Part shown: positions 7,915-16,844 of the stretch, in pieces | Layout of the letters: every line of letters starts with the position of its first letter | Numbering within the stretch: position 1 is the first letter of the stretch | DNA from: Thiomonas intermedia | GTDB lineage: Bacteria; Pseudomonadota; Gammaproteobacteria; Burkholderiales; Burkholderiaceae_C | Direction of reading: 5' to 3' | NCBI GenBank assembly: GCA_022730375.1 | Contig: DZDA01000005.1 | Location: 1-57,159 of the forward strand | Length of the DNA: 57,159 bases | Made by a program: the position numbers and the translations under genes | The notes under the pieces: model-generated | What the model was told of the DNA's origin: nothing | The model's database searches: none | Seen by the model: the letters and a program-made list of their open reading frames with translations, nothing else

Positions 7915-9666
7915 TTAGCCCAATGCCGCGAGCGCCGCTTGCAGTTCTTCGGGCTCGAAGCTCGACAGCACGGTCTGCACCAGCGGCGTGAGCTTGTCGG
8001 GGTCGGCGCGCAGCACCTCTTGTTTGACCGCGAGAATCTGCGACGGATGCATGGAAAAACTGCGCAGGCCCATGCCCAGCAGCAGGCGGGTCATGGTCGG
8101 GTCGCCTGCCATTTCGCCGCACACGCTTACTTCCACCGGCCGGCCCTTCCAGGCGGCCGCGGCGCGGGTCTGGGCGATGATCTGCGCCAGCAGGTTGAGC
8201 ACTGCGGGATGCAGCGGGTCGTAGAGGTTGGAGACGCTCTCATCCGCGCGGTCGATGGCCAGGGTGTATTGCACGAGATCGTTGGTGCCGACCGATAGAA
8301 AGTCGAAATGCCGCAAAAACAGCGGCAGCGCCAACGCGGCGCCTGGCACTTCGATCATCGCGCCCATTTCCACCGGACCGTATGAAACGCCCTTGGCATC
8401 GAGTTCGGCGCGGGCCTTGTCGAGTTCGGCAAGGGTCTGGCGGATTTCGCTGGCGTGCGCCACCATGGGGATGAGCACCTTCAGCGGCCCGAGCGCGGCG
8501 GCGCGCAGCAAGGCGCGCAACTGCATGCGGAACATCGCCGGGTCGGACAGGCTGTAGCGAATGGCGCGCAGCCCCAGCGCCGGGTTGAGATGGGTGAACT
8601 CGCCGTCGCGATAGTCGTCGGCGTCGAGCGGTTTGTCCGAGCCGATATCGATGGTGCGGATGGTGACCGGCTTGCCCAGCATGGCCTGCATCACGCGGCT
8701 GTACGCGGCGTACTGCTCGTCTTCGCCGGGCAGATGATCACCACGATTCATGAACAGGAATTCCGTGCGGAACAGGCCCACCCCCATCGCACCGGCATCG
8801 AGCGCGGGCGCGCAGTCTTCGGGCTGTTCGATATTGGCGAGCAGTTCCACCGGCTCGGCGTTGAGGGTGCGCGCCGGGGTGAATTTCAGGCGCTTGAGCC
8901 GTTCGCGGGCGAGCTGCGATTCTTGCTGGCGCAGGCGGTAGTCTTCGAGGATGACGGGTGAGGGATCGACAATGAGCAGCCCGCTGTCGCCGTCGATGAT
9001 GACCAGATCGTCCTGGCGGATCAGGTTGCCGGCCGAGCGCGCGCCCACCACTGCGGGAATGTCCAGACTGCGGGCGACGATGGCGGTGTGCGAAGTCTTG
9101 CCGCCCACATCGGTGACGAAGCCGCGGAACACCCCGGTCTTGAACTGCAGCATGTCGGCCGGGGCGATGTCGTGGGCGATGAGCACCAGATCGCCGTTGC
9201 CGCTGGCCGAGCGGGCCAGCCCCGCGCTGCCGCGCAGGGCGCGTAGCACGCGCTCGACCACCTGCTCGACGTCGGCAATGCGCTCGCGCAGATAGGCGTC
9301 GTCCATTTCCTCGAAATTGCGCGAAATGACGTCGAGCTGGGCGGTGAGCGCCCACTCTGCGTTGTAGCGGCGCTGGCGAACCCAGGTGATGGTGTCGAGC
9401 GCCATCTGCCGGTCATCGAGCAGCATTTTGTGCACGTCGATGAAGGCCGCCATTTCGGCCGGGGCATCGGCCGGCAGATCAGCCTTGAGGGTGTCGAGTT
9501 CGGCGCGCACGGCGCGGCGCGCGGCGCGCAGGCGCTCAATTTCCGCCTCTTCAGTGCCGGGGTCGACGAAGTAATGCGCCACGTCCAGCCGGGCCGAAGC
9601 GAGGATGACGGCACGCCCGATGGCCATGCCGCGAGAAACCGGAATACCGAACAGTTGAAGAGCCAT
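7915..9666 (-). CDS. ptsI: Phosphotransferase system enzyme I
   Basis: Cytosolic enzyme I takes phosphate from PEP and passes it to HPr. The protein (583 aa, normal length) starts MALQLFGIPVSRGMAIG, has the phospho-acceptor histidine in GGKTSHTAIVARS (His193), and the PEP-binding barrel with LFRTEFLFMNR, IRTIDIGSDKPL and the cysteine region VSVCGEMAGDP. An upstream in-frame start at 9735 adds an unconserved basic leader. Betaproteobacteria usually carry manX-ptsH-ptsI together, but here HPr and EIIA lie about 10 kb away on the same strand. No EIIB or EIIC is seen in the window, so this may be a mainly regulatory PTS. Confidence 0.96.
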   Translation of the reverse strand: MALQLFGIPVSRGMAIGRAVILASARLDVAHYFVDPGTEEAEIERLRAARRAVRAELDTLKADLPADAPAEMAAFIDVHKMLLDDRQMALDTITWVRQRRYNAEWALTAQLDVISRNFEEMDDAYLRERIADVEQVVERVLRALRGSAGLARSASGNGDLVLIAHDIAPADMLQFKTGVFRGFVTDVGGKTSHTAIVARSLDIPAVVGARSAGNLIRQDDLVIIDGDSGLLIVDPSPVILEDYRLRQQESQLARERLKRLKFTPARTLNAEPVELLANIEQPEDCAPALDAGAMGVGLFRTEFLFMNRGDHLPGEDEQYAAYSRVMQAMLGKPVTIRTIDIGSDKPLDADDYRDGEFTHLNPALGLRAIRYSLSDPAMFRMQLRALLRAAALGPLKVLIPMVAHASEIRQTLAELDKARAELDAKGVSYGPVEMGAMIEVPGAALALPLFLRHFDFLSVGTNDLVQYTLAIDRADESVSNLYDPLHPAVLNLLAQIIAQTRAAAAWKGRPVEVSVCGEMAGDPTMTRLLLGMGLRSFSMHPSQILAVKQEVLRADPDKLTPLVQTVLSSFEPEELQAALAALG

Positions 9667-9830
9667 GCGGCGATGGTAACGGCGGCGCGGCGGCGCAAAA
9701 CACCCTGCACTGCGTAATACCAGACGGGCCAGCAAGGAGATGCGCGGCTCATTAAGCTATCCAAAGCACTTTTGCGCCGCAGAGCGCGCGGTGTTTTCCC
9801 TGATCAATGCACTTTTCTCTGGAGTTCACC

Positions 9831-10235
9831 ATGCACAAACTTGCACTATCCCTGGCCCTGCTCGGCTTTGCCGCCGCACCGGCATTTGCATCCACCATGC
9901 ATCACGAGCTCAAGATCGAGCTTGCCGCACAGAACAACTCCGGCGAGACCGGCTACGCCCTGATCAAGCCCATGGGCAAGGGCATCGAAGTCATCGTCCA
10001 TATCAAGGGCGGCCCCAAGGGCGTGGCGCAGCCAGACCATATCCATCCCGGCACCTGCGCCAACCTCAACCCGGTCCCCAAATACCCTCTGGAAAACGTG
10101 GTGGACGGCAAGTCGGTCACCAAGCTGCCGGGGGTGAGCATGGATGATCTGTTCAAGGAGCCCATGGCCATCAACGTGCATGAAAGCGCGCAGGACCTGA
10201 AGAAATACGTGGCCTGCGGCGACATCAAGAAATAA
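9831..10235 (+). CDS. Secreted SOD-like protein with a copper-triad pattern but no zinc loop
   Basis: A 134-residue exported protein of uncertain function. Residues 1-21 are a signal peptide (cleavage near AFAS). By eye the mature part follows the Cu/Zn superoxide dismutase order: an HxH pair in QPDHIHPGTC (His70, His72) like the copper ligands His46/His48, the disulfide cysteine (Cys76), a later VHESAQDL (His117) like copper ligand His120, and VACGDI (Cys129) like the conserved ACG near the SOD C-terminus. The bridging His63 and zinc ligands are absent because that loop is missing. It may bind copper, or be a CHRD-type relative. Start ATG has GGAG seven bases upstream. The gene is divergent from ptsI and ends at a terminator. 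Confidence 0.8.
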   Translation: MHKLALSLALLGFAAAPAFASTMHHELKIELAAQNNSGETGYALIKPMGKGIEVIVHIKGGPKGVAQPDHIHPGTCANLNPVPKYPLENVVDGKSVTKLPGVSMDDLFKEPMAINVHESAQDLKKYVACGDIKK

Positions 10236-10269
10236 GCTGAACCTGCCTCGCGCTACCATTTCAGCCAAC

Positions 10270-10298
10270 ACGGGGCGTCGCGAAGGCGCCCCGTTTTC
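10270..10298 (+). terminator. Intrinsic terminator after the SOD-like gene
   Basis: An 8-bp GC-rich stem (ACGGGGCG at 10270-10277 with CGCCCCGT at 10287-10294) is followed by TTT. It lies 35 bp after the stop codon and just before the GNAT ribosome site, so the GNAT gene probably has its own promoter or relies on read-through. Confidence 0.7.
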
Positions 10299-10314
10299 AT
10301 TGGAGATGTGCAGC

Positions 10315-10794
10315 GTGATCACCTTTGTCGATGTCGATCTGTCCCGCCCCGAGCATGCCAGCGCGGTGCTGGAACTCATTTCCCGCTACGCCCGCGATCC
10401 GATGGGGGGCGGCGAAGACCTCGCGCCCGAGGTCAAGGCCGTGCTGGTGCAGCGCCTGCGCGAGCGTTCTGATTATTTCGGCGCCCTCGCCTTGGACGGC
10501 GCCACACCCGCCGCGCTGATCAACTGCTTCGAGGGGTTTTCCACCTTCATGGCCCGGCCGCTGATGAACGTGCATGACGTGTATGTGGAGCCGGCCTACC
10601 GCGGCCAGGGACTGTCGCGCCGCCTGCTGCAGCGGGTGGAAGACGTGGCGCGCCTTCGGGGCTGCGGCAAGCTCACCCTGGAAGTGCTCGACGGCAACGC
10701 GTCAGCCATTGCCAGTTATCGCCGTTTCGGCTTCGAGACCTACGCCCTGGACCCGGCGCATGGCCGGGCGCAGTTCTGGCAGAAAAAACTTTGA
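10315..10794 (+). CDS. GNAT-family N-acetyltransferase
   Basis: A single-domain cytosolic acetyltransferase of about 159 residues using acetyl-CoA; substrate unknown. The acetyl-CoA site is clear: VHDVYVEPAYRGQGLSRRLL contains the motif A pattern R/QxxGxG/A (RGQGLS), followed by LTLEVLDGNASAIASYRRFGF, the motif B region. The best ribosome site, GGAG at 10302-10305, is nine bases before the GTG at 10315; an ATG at 10306 touches the GGAG directly and would be poorly spaced. The gene converges on the TRAP permease gene with only four bases between stop codons. Confidence 0.88.
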   Translation: MITFVDVDLSRPEHASAVLELISRYARDPMGGGEDLAPEVKAVLVQRLRERSDYFGALALDGATPAALINCFEGFSTFMARPLMNVHDVYVEPAYRGQGLSRRLLQRVEDVARLRGCGKLTLEVLDGNASAIASYRRFGFETYALDPAHGRAQFWQKKL

Positions 10795-10798
10795 TCTT

Positions 10799-12883
10799 TC
10801 AGGCTGCCGCTTGTGCGGCCTGGCTTCGCGTGCGCAGGCCATGCCACACCAGTACGACAGCGGCGAGCACGAACCCGGCTTCATCGGTCATTGGCAGCGC
10901 CGTGATCAGCAGTGCGGCGGCGGCAAAGGCCAGCAGACGCTCCAGTACGGTCATGTTGGCGCGTAGATAGCCCACGGCCACCGCGCCCCACAACACAATG
11001 GCCAAAATGGCCTTGGCCGTCACATAGGCCACACCCAGCCAGGTCCAGTCGCCTTGCAGCATGAGCTGCGGGTCGTACACCGCCATATACGGCACGACGA
11101 AACCCGCCAGCGCGATCTGCGTAGCCTTGAAGCCGATGCGCATGGGCGAGGCCTTGGCTACCGAGGCGGCCGCGAACGCGGCCAGCGCCACTGGCGGCGT
11201 GAGGTCGGCCATGATGCCGAAATAGAACACGAACATGTGGCTGACGATGAGCGGCACGCCCAGCTTGAGCAGGGCGGGCGCGGCAATCGAACTGGTGATG
11301 ATGTAGTTCGGGATGGTGGGAATGCCCATACCCAGCACCAGACAGACCAGCATGGTGAGCAGCAGCGACAGCAGCAGGCTGTGCGCGCCGATGTCCACGA
11401 TGAACCCTGCAAAGCTCGTGGCCGCGCCGGTGAGGGTGAGCACGCCGACGATCACGCCGACGATGGCGCAGGCGATGCCCACCGGCAGCGCTTGGCGGGC
11501 GCCGTCGATCAGGCTGTCGCGCAGCACGCTCAGGGTTTGATGTCCGCCCTTGACCACCAGGTTGATGGCGACCAGCGCCGCAATGACGCCCAGCACCGGC
11601 AGGATGCCGAACTGCAGGAACGCCGCCGCGCCCAGACCGCAGGCAAACCAGAACACCATGCGGAACGCCGTGTGCGAGATGCGCGCGGCGATGGCTGCGC
11701 CCAGCAGCAGAATGGCAGTGAGCGACAGCCCCATCATGCCAGCGAACATGGGGGTGAAGCCGTGGAACAGCATCCACACCAGCGCAGCCAGCGGCAAGGC
11801 CAGGTGCCAGTTTTCCTTCAGCGCCTTCCAGGGGTTGGGAATCTGGTCGGCAGGCAGTCCGAGCAGCTTTTTGCGCCCTGCCTCCAGATGCACCATCCAG
11901 AACGCGGTGAGGTAATACAGCGCGGCAGGGATGACGGCCGCCTTGACGATGTCGGCATACGCCACATTGAGCGTTTCGGCCATGATGAAGGCCACCGCGC
12001 CCATGACCGGCGGCATGATCTGCCCGCCCATGCTGGCCGTGGCTTCCACCGCCCCGGCGAACACCGGCGAGTAGCCGAAGCGCTTCATCAGCGGAATGGT
12101 GAACTGGCCTACCGTGAGCACATTGGCCACGCCGGAGCCGGAGATGGTGCCCATCAATCCGGAAGAGATGACCGCCACCTTGGCAGGGCCGCCGCGCGCC
12201 TTGCCCACCAGCCCCAGCGCCAGTGCGTTGAACAGCCGGATCATGCCGGCATGCTCCAGAAACGCGCCGAACAGAATGAACAGAAAGATGTAGGTCGCCG
12301 ACACCAGGGTGGGAATGCCGTAGATGCCCTCGGTGCCGAGATAGAGCTGGTTGATGATCTGGTCGAGCCCGTAGCCGCGGTGGCTGATGGCGTCGGGCAG
12401 GTACTGGCCGAACAGGCCGTAGAGCAGAAAGGCTGCGCACACCAGCGGCAGCGCCAGGCCCAGACTGCGCCGGGCCGCCTCGAACAGCAACACCACCACC
12501 GCGGCGCCGACCCAGAGGTCGGCGAGCGTCGGGTCGCCGCTGCGCTGAATCAGGTCGGCTTCGAAAAACCAGTGATACAGCCCGAGCCCGAAGGCGGCAG
12601 CGCCCAGCAGCCAGTCGAACCACGGAATGCGGTGCATCCAGCTCCCGCGCTTGAGCGCCGGCACGACCCAGAACACCAGCAACATCAGAAAGCCCACATG
12701 CAGCGAGCGCATCACCAGGCTCGACAGCGGATGGAAGGCGGCCACGACGAGCTGATAGGCCGAAAAGGCCAGCGCAGCCGCCATGACGGTGCGCTGCGCG
12801 AGCCCGGAAAGACTGCGCTGGTGGCCGCTGTCGGCGTGCGGCTCGGAGGAAGTGTGGATCAGGTCGTCGGCGTTGGCGCTCAT
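10799..12883 (-). CDS. TRAP transporter fused permease (small plus large subunits, TAXI type)
   Basis: A 694-residue inner-membrane protein with roughly 18 hydrophobic segments. It fuses the four-helix DctQ-like part (residues about 30-150) to the DctM-like 12-helix translocator: MGTISGSGVANVLTVGQFTIPLMKRFGYSP and MPPVMGAVAFIMAE are typical of the 4TM/12TM fused family, and the C-terminal 180 residues resemble the DUF3394 extension. Sodium- or proton-driven uptake with the receptor encoded just upstream is expected. The gene follows the TAXI receptor gene after 98 bp, which contain a small hairpin (GTGGC and GCCAC around 12915-12927). Substrate cannot be read from sequence; known TAXI systems take up dicarboxylates or glutamate. 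Confidence 0.92.
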   Translation of the reverse strand: MSANADDLIHTSSEPHADSGHQRSLSGLAQRTVMAAALAFSAYQLVVAAFHPLSSLVMRSLHVGFLMLLVFWVVPALKRGSWMHRIPWFDWLLGAAAFGLGLYHWFFEADLIQRSGDPTLADLWVGAAVVVLLFEAARRSLGLALPLVCAAFLLYGLFGQYLPDAISHRGYGLDQIINQLYLGTEGIYGIPTLVSATYIFLFILFGAFLEHAGMIRLFNALALGLVGKARGGPAKVAVISSGLMGTISGSGVANVLTVGQFTIPLMKRFGYSPVFAGAVEATASMGGQIMPPVMGAVAFIMAETLNVAYADIVKAAVIPAALYYLTAFWMVHLEAGRKKLLGLPADQIPNPWKALKENWHLALPLAALVWMLFHGFTPMFAGMMGLSLTAILLLGAAIAARISHTAFRMVFWFACGLGAAAFLQFGILPVLGVIAALVAINLVVKGGHQTLSVLRDSLIDGARQALPVGIACAIVGVIVGVLTLTGAATSFAGFIVDIGAHSLLLSLLLTMLVCLVLGMGIPTIPNYIITSSIAAPALLKLGVPLIVSHMFVFYFGIMADLTPPVALAAFAAASVAKASPMRIGFKATQIALAGFVVPYMAVYDPQLMLQGDWTWLGVAYVTAKAILAIVLWGAVAVGYLRANMTVLERLLAFAAAALLITALPMTDEAGFVLAAVVLVWHGLRTRSQAAQAAA

Positions 12884-12981
12884 GGCTGGAATCCGAGGCG
12901 TGTGAAGGCCGCTCGTGGCGGCGCCACACGATGGATGAGACGCCCCATTCAGGCGGGCCGAGGCGAAAATGCCATGCCGGT

Positions 12982-13962
12982 TTACTTCAGTACACCCGCT
13001 TCGCGGTAGTACTTGGCCGCGCCCGGGTGCAGCGGCACGGGCGAATTGAGCGGCGCGTCCTTGAGGCTGATGCCCTTGGCTGCGGAGTGCGCCGCCACTA
13101 GTTCGGGCAGGTGGGTGAATAGGGCCTTGGTCATCTGATAGACCAGTTCTTCGCTCAGTCCCTCGCGGGTGACGAGGAAGTTCTGGATGCGCGCCGTCGG
13201 CACCGCGGCGGTCTGGCCTTCATAAGTGTTCGCCGGAATGACCCCGCTTTGATACGCCGGATCGCCCACCTTGGCGATGATGTCGGCAGGTACGGGAACG
13301 ACCACGATTTTTTGCGACGCAGCCAGATCGCGCAACGAAGCTACGCCCAGCCCGGCCGATTGCAGCGTAACGTCGAGCTGACGGTTTTTCATCAGTTCCA
13401 CCGATTCGCCGAAGGGCAGGTATTCGACCTTGGAAAAGTCTTTGTAGCTCAGCCCGGCAGCCTTGAGCAAGGCGCGGGCGTTGAGTTCGGTGCCGCTCTT
13501 GGGCGCACCAACCGAGATGCTCTTGCCTTTCAGATCGGCCAGGGTCTTGATGCCGGAATCTTCGCGCGCCACGATCTGCACATAGTTGGAATAGATCGCC
13601 GCTAGGGTGCGCAGCTTTTTCAGCGGGGCTTTGAACCCGGCGTCGGCCTCGCCTTTCCAGGCGTCCGAAAGGGCGTCGCCCAGCGAGAAACCCAGCTCGG
13701 CGCGGCCGGCTTCGAGCAGATTGAGGTTTTCCACCGAACCCTTGGTCGCTTGAACCGAACTCTTGGCGGCGGGTATGGCCTTGGTGTAGATCTGTGAGAG
13801 CGCAACGCCCAGCGGGTAGTACACCCCGCTGGTGCCGCCGGTGGCGATGGTGAGGTACTCGGCCGCAAACGCAGGGCGCAGGGCCAGGGGGGAGAGCAAA
13901 GCGGCGCCGCCAGCGAGCGCAAGGACGCGGCGGCGAGCGGGGGAGGCGGGGTTGCGAGTCAT
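12982..13962 (-). CDS. TAXI-family TRAP transporter solute-binding receptor
   Basis: A periplasmic receptor of 326 residues delivering substrate to the fused TRAP permease encoded directly downstream. The mature start YLTIATGGTSGVYYPLG is the TAXI family signature, and later LKGKSISVGAPKSGTELNA and LPFGESVELMKNRQLDV fit the fold. The signal peptide contains RRRVLAL followed by a mildly hydrophobic stretch and a Pro/Ala-rich cleavage region ending AFA, which could direct it to Tat export; tatABC is in this window. Two ATGs are in tandem; the second (13962) has GGAG at the better seven-base spacing. It lies 79 bp after the ABC ATPase gene on the same strand, so one long transport operon is possible. 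Confidence 0.93.
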   Translation of the reverse strand: MTRNPASPARRRVLALAGGAALLSPLALRPAFAAEYLTIATGGTSGVYYPLGVALSQIYTKAIPAAKSSVQATKGSVENLNLLEAGRAELGFSLGDALSDAWKGEADAGFKAPLKKLRTLAAIYSNYVQIVAREDSGIKTLADLKGKSISVGAPKSGTELNARALLKAAGLSYKDFSKVEYLPFGESVELMKNRQLDVTLQSAGLGVASLRDLAASQKIVVVPVPADIIAKVGDPAYQSGVIPANTYEGQTAAVPTARIQNFLVTREGLSEELVYQMTKALFTHLPELVAAHSAAKGISLKDAPLNSPVPLHPGAAKYYREAGVLK

Positions 13963-14041
13963 CATCGATCTCCGTGGTTGTGTTGTTACAAACGGAAACG
14001 ATGCTAATGCCTCTGGGGCCAAATGCAACTGGGCAATGACC

Positions 14042-14806
14042 TCAGAGAATCTTGGACAGGAACTGCCGCGTGCGCTCGTGCCGCGGCGCGCCGAAAAACT
14101 GCTCCGGCGGGGCGGATTCGATGATTCTTCCCTGATCCATCATCACCACGCGGTCGGCCACCTCGCGGGCAAAGCCCATTTCGTGGGTGACGACCACCAT
14201 GGTCATGCCGTCGCGCGCGAGCGACTTCATGACGTCGAGCACTTCGCCGACCAGTTCGGGGTCGAGCGCGGAGGTGGGCTCGTCGAACAGCATCAGCTTG
14301 GGGCTCATGGCCAGCGCGCGGGCAATGGCGATGCGCTGCTGCTGCCCGCCCGAGAGCTGGTTGGGATAGGCGTCGCCCCGATCGGCCAGGCCGACGCGGG
14401 CGAGCAGTTGCCGGGCCCGCTCCACCGCCTGCGCCCGGGGCTGCTTGAGCACATGCACAGGCGCTTCGATGATGTTCTGCAGCGCCGTCATGTGGGCAAA
14501 CAGATTGAAGCGCTGAAACACCATGCCGACTTCAGCGCGGTGGCGGCAGATGTCGCGGTCGTGCAGTTCGTGCAGCCGGTCGCCCACCTGACGGTAGCCG
14601 ACCAGCTCGCCATCAACCATCAGCCGACCAGAGTCGATTTTTTCCAGGTGGTTGATGCAGCGCAGGAAGGTCGATTTACCCGAGCCGGAAGCGCCCAGCA
14701 GGCAGACCACTTCGCCGCGTTGCACGTCGAGCGAAATGCCCTTGAGCACCTCGATGGCGCCGAAGCGCTTGTGCACGCCCTCAGCCTTGACCATGATGTC
14801 GCTCAC
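14042..14806 (-). CDS. Polar amino-acid ABC transporter ATP-binding protein
   Basis: A 254-residue ATPase of the GlnQ/HisP group that powers uptake with the permease and binding protein encoded upstream. Walker [10 protein letters not shown], signature [15 protein letters not shown], Walker [15 protein letters not shown] and the switch histidine in [10 protein letters not shown] are all intact. The insert [26 protein letters not shown] between Walker A and the Q loop is typical of HisP-type proteins. The start codon is GTG overlapping the permease stop as GTGA, a sign of translational coupling. Substrate is unknown: GlnQ, HisP and GltL proteins are too alike to separate by eye. Confidence 0.94.
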   Translation of the reverse strand: MSDIMVKAEGVHKRFGAIEVLKGISLDVQRGEVVCLLGASGSGKSTFLRCINHLEKIDSGRLMVDGELVGYRQVGDRLHELHDRDICRHRAEVGMVFQRFNLFAHMTALQNIIEAPVHVLKQPRAQAVERARQLLARVGLADRGDAYPNQLSGGQQQRIAIARALAMSPKLMLFDEPTSALDPELVGEVLDVMKSLARDGMTMVVVTHEMGFAREVADRVVMMDQGRIIESAPPEQFFGAPRHERTRQFLSKIL

Positions 14807-15681
14807 TGGGCAGTCCTCCCACGGGCAAGGCGTGCGCGCAACTGCTGCAAGGGCGTCAGGGGCGCCGTGCGGGTGGCGCTGCGTCCGAAATGGCGTTCGA
14901 TGTAGAACTGCCCGATGGACAGCAACGTGGTCACGATCAGGTACCAGATGCTCGCCACCAGCAGCAGCGGAATGGTGCGGTAATTCACGGAGTAGATGAG
15001 CTGCGCCGAATACAGCAAATCGCTCACGGCGATCACGCTGACCAGCGAGGTGGTTTTGAGCATCGAGATCGCCTCGTTGCCGGTAGGCGGCACGATGACC
15101 CGCATGGCCTGCGGCAGCACGATGCGTCGCATGATCTGCAGCCGTGACATGCCCAGAGCGGCCCCGGCCTCGCCCTGGCCTTCGTCCACCGACAGAATGC
15201 CCGCGCGCACGATCTCGGCCATGTAAGCGCCTTCGTTGAGGCCCAGCGCCAGAATGGCGGCAACGAAGGGAGTGATCAGGTTGTTGGCATCGAAACTCCA
15301 GGAGCCGATGCCGATATTCGGGTAGAGCGCGGTGATGTTGAACCAGAACAGAATCTGCACCAGCACCGGGGTGCCGCGGAACAGCCAGATGTAGAACCAG
15401 CTCGCCTTCGAGACCATCGGGTTGTGCGAAAGGCGCATGACTGCCAGCAGCACGCCCAGCGCCACGCCGATGACCATCGAAATCACGGTGAGTTCGAGGG
15501 TAAGCAGCAAACCGTGCAGGATGCGCACGGAGAAGAAATATTCACCGACGACCGACCACTCAAAGCGCGGGTTGGTCGTCAATGAGTAGGCCGTGGCTAT
15601 GAGCAGCACAAGAACGGCGGCAGCGGCCACCCAGCGGCCGGGATGTCTGGCCGGGATGGCTTGAATGTCGTCAGGTCGCAT
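14803..15681 (-). CDS. Polar amino-acid ABC transporter permease (HisM/GlnP family)
   Basis: A 292-residue inner-membrane permease. It has an N-terminal helix (about 17-33), then the HisMQ core with [38 protein letters not shown] (the RGTP motif) and the EAA loop [25 protein letters not shown]. Only one permease gene is present, so it probably forms a homodimer. The C-terminal 25 residues are basic and cytosolic. Downstream it overlaps the ATPase gene by four bases; upstream it is separated from the binding-protein gene by a stable hairpin that probably lets the binding protein be made in excess. Confidence 0.94.
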   Translation of the reverse strand: MRPDDIQAIPARHPGRWVAAAAVLVLLIATAYSLTTNPRFEWSVVGEYFFSVRILHGLLLTLELTVISMVIGVALGVLLAVMRLSHNPMVSKASWFYIWLFRGTPVLVQILFWFNITALYPNIGIGSWSFDANNLITPFVAAILALGLNEGAYMAEIVRAGILSVDEGQGEAGAALGMSRLQIMRRIVLPQAMRVIVPPTGNEAISMLKTTSLVSVIAVSDLLYSAQLIYSVNYRTIPLLLVASIWYLIVTTLLSIGQFYIERHFGRSATRTAPLTPLQQLRARLARGRTAQ

Positions 15682-15699
15682 CAGTCAGGCAGGGTAATG

Positions 15700-15725
15700 G
15701 CGTGGCCGACCGGGGTCGGCCACGC
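15700..15725 (-). terminator. Intergenic hairpin between binding-protein and permease genes
   Basis: A perfect 11-bp stem (15700-15710 with 15715-15725, GCGTGGCCGAC and its complement) with a 4-nt loop and no real T-run on the minus strand. Such hairpins between a binding-protein gene and its permease gene commonly protect the upstream mRNA from 3' decay or terminate partially. Confidence 0.55.
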
Positions 15726-15748
15726 GGGGTCAGGCAAACCGCCTGGTT

Positions 15749-16615
15749 TTACTGCACGGCCGGGTTGATGGCGGGCTCTTTGATGGCGCCCTGGGTGATG
15801 CCCCATTTGTGCAGGATCTTGGCGTATTCGCCGCTGGCGATTACCTTTTTCAGTGCGGCCAGCACGGGCTCGGCCAGACCGCTGTTCTTCGGAATGGCAA
15901 TGCCGTAGGGCGCGGAGTTGTAGGAATCTCCCGTCAGCTTGAACTGACCGCGAGACTCTTCGACGATCCAGGCCGCCACCGGCGAGTCGGCCATGCCCAC
16001 TTGTGCGCGGCCGCTGGCGATGGCGAGGTTGGCGCCGTTCTGGTCTGGGAACACCGACACGGTGACGGCCTTCTTGCCGGCAGCTACGCATTCCTTGCTC
16101 TGCTTGTTGGCGTCATCGGCCTGGGTCGTGCCCTTCTCGACGGCCACGGTCATGCCGCACAGATCGGCCAGGCCATTGACCTTGGCGCCGCCCTTGGCCT
16201 TGACGTAGAACGAGGTGCCGGCGGTCATGTAGCTGACGAAGTCCACCACTTCCTCGCGCTTCTTGGTGATGGTGAACGACGACATGCTCATGTCGTACTT
16301 GCCCGACTGCAGCGCCGGAATGATGCTGTCGAAACTGGCGTTGACGAAATCCGCCTTGACGCCGAGTTCCTTGGCGATGGCCTTGCCCAGATCGACGTCA
16401 GCGCCGACGACGGTCTTGCCGTCCTTGGCGATGAATTCCATCGGCGCATAGGTGGCGTCGGCGGCGATGGTCAGGCGGCCTTGTTCCTTGTATTTCTGCG
16501 GCAGGGCGATGGAGGCTGCAGACGCGCTGGCGCAGAAAACCGCGCAAAGCGCCACCGAACCCGTCAACGCGCCCAGACGGCGCGGCGATGCGAGCTTGCG
16601 AAGAGTGAACGTCAT
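15749..16615 (-). CDS. Polar amino-acid ABC transporter periplasmic binding protein
   Basis: A 288-residue secreted family 3 solute-binding protein. Residues 1-33 form a Sec signal peptide (cleavage after ASA). The fold signature is intact: LTIAADATYAPMEFIAKDG at the ligand site, FDSIIPALQSGKYDMSMSSF, and VDFVSYMTAGTSFYVK. Two cysteines (LCGMTV and KECVA) may form a disulfide. A ribosome site AAGGA lies seven bases upstream of the ATG. The first gene of the ABC unit, it presumably has its promoter in 16616-16844, where I could not pick one confidently. Ligand unassigned; lysine/arginine/ornithine, glutamine and cystine binders share this fold. Confidence 0.94.
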   Translation of the reverse strand: MTFTLRKLASPRRLGALTGSVALCAVFCASASAASIALPQKYKEQGRLTIAADATYAPMEFIAKDGKTVVGADVDLGKAIAKELGVKADFVNASFDSIIPALQSGKYDMSMSSFTITKKREEVVDFVSYMTAGTSFYVKAKGGAKVNGLADLCGMTVAVEKGTTQADDANKQSKECVAAGKKAVTVSVFPDQNGANLAIASGRAQVGMADSPVAAWIVEESRGQFKLTGDSYNSAPYGIAIPKNSGLAEPVLAALKKVIASGEYAKILHKWGITQGAIKEPAINPAVQ

Positions 16616-16750
16616 GATTTTTTCCTTAAGAGGTGTGAACTGCGATGTTTTGATGTTCGCCAGCGATGGCAGGCAGCCCAGGATGCTCTCGAAGCAAAAC
16701 GAATGGCCCTATCTTGCAGCGACGTTTCGCATCCGGTCACGCATGGTATT

Positions 16751-16771
16751 AAAAAAACCGGAGCATTCGGT
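16751..16771 (-). terminator. Weak intrinsic terminator downstream of the histidine kinase gene
   Basis: On the minus strand ACCG (16771-16768) and CGGT (16760-16757) form a short stem with a 7-nt loop followed by seven T. The stem is only four to five base pairs but the T-run and position (74 bp past the kinase stop) suit a terminator. The rest of 16616-16844 holds the binding-protein leader and nothing else I can name. Confidence 0.35.
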
Positions 16772-16844
16772 CACCGACGGGAGGTCTGAAGGCAGACACG
16801 ACTCAAGCAAGTATTGCGCCAGTCTGCTGGAAACGATCACACAC

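Noticed and set aside
11054-13009. 651-codon plus-strand frame opposite the TRAP permease
   Set aside because: Highly charged repeated Arg/Gln/His composition typical of antisense shadows; the minus strand is a clear membrane transporter.
15731-15750. CAGGC/GCCTG hairpin followed by TTTT on the plus strand
   Set aside because: Short stem overlapping the binding-protein stop on the opposite strand, with no plus-strand gene to terminate.
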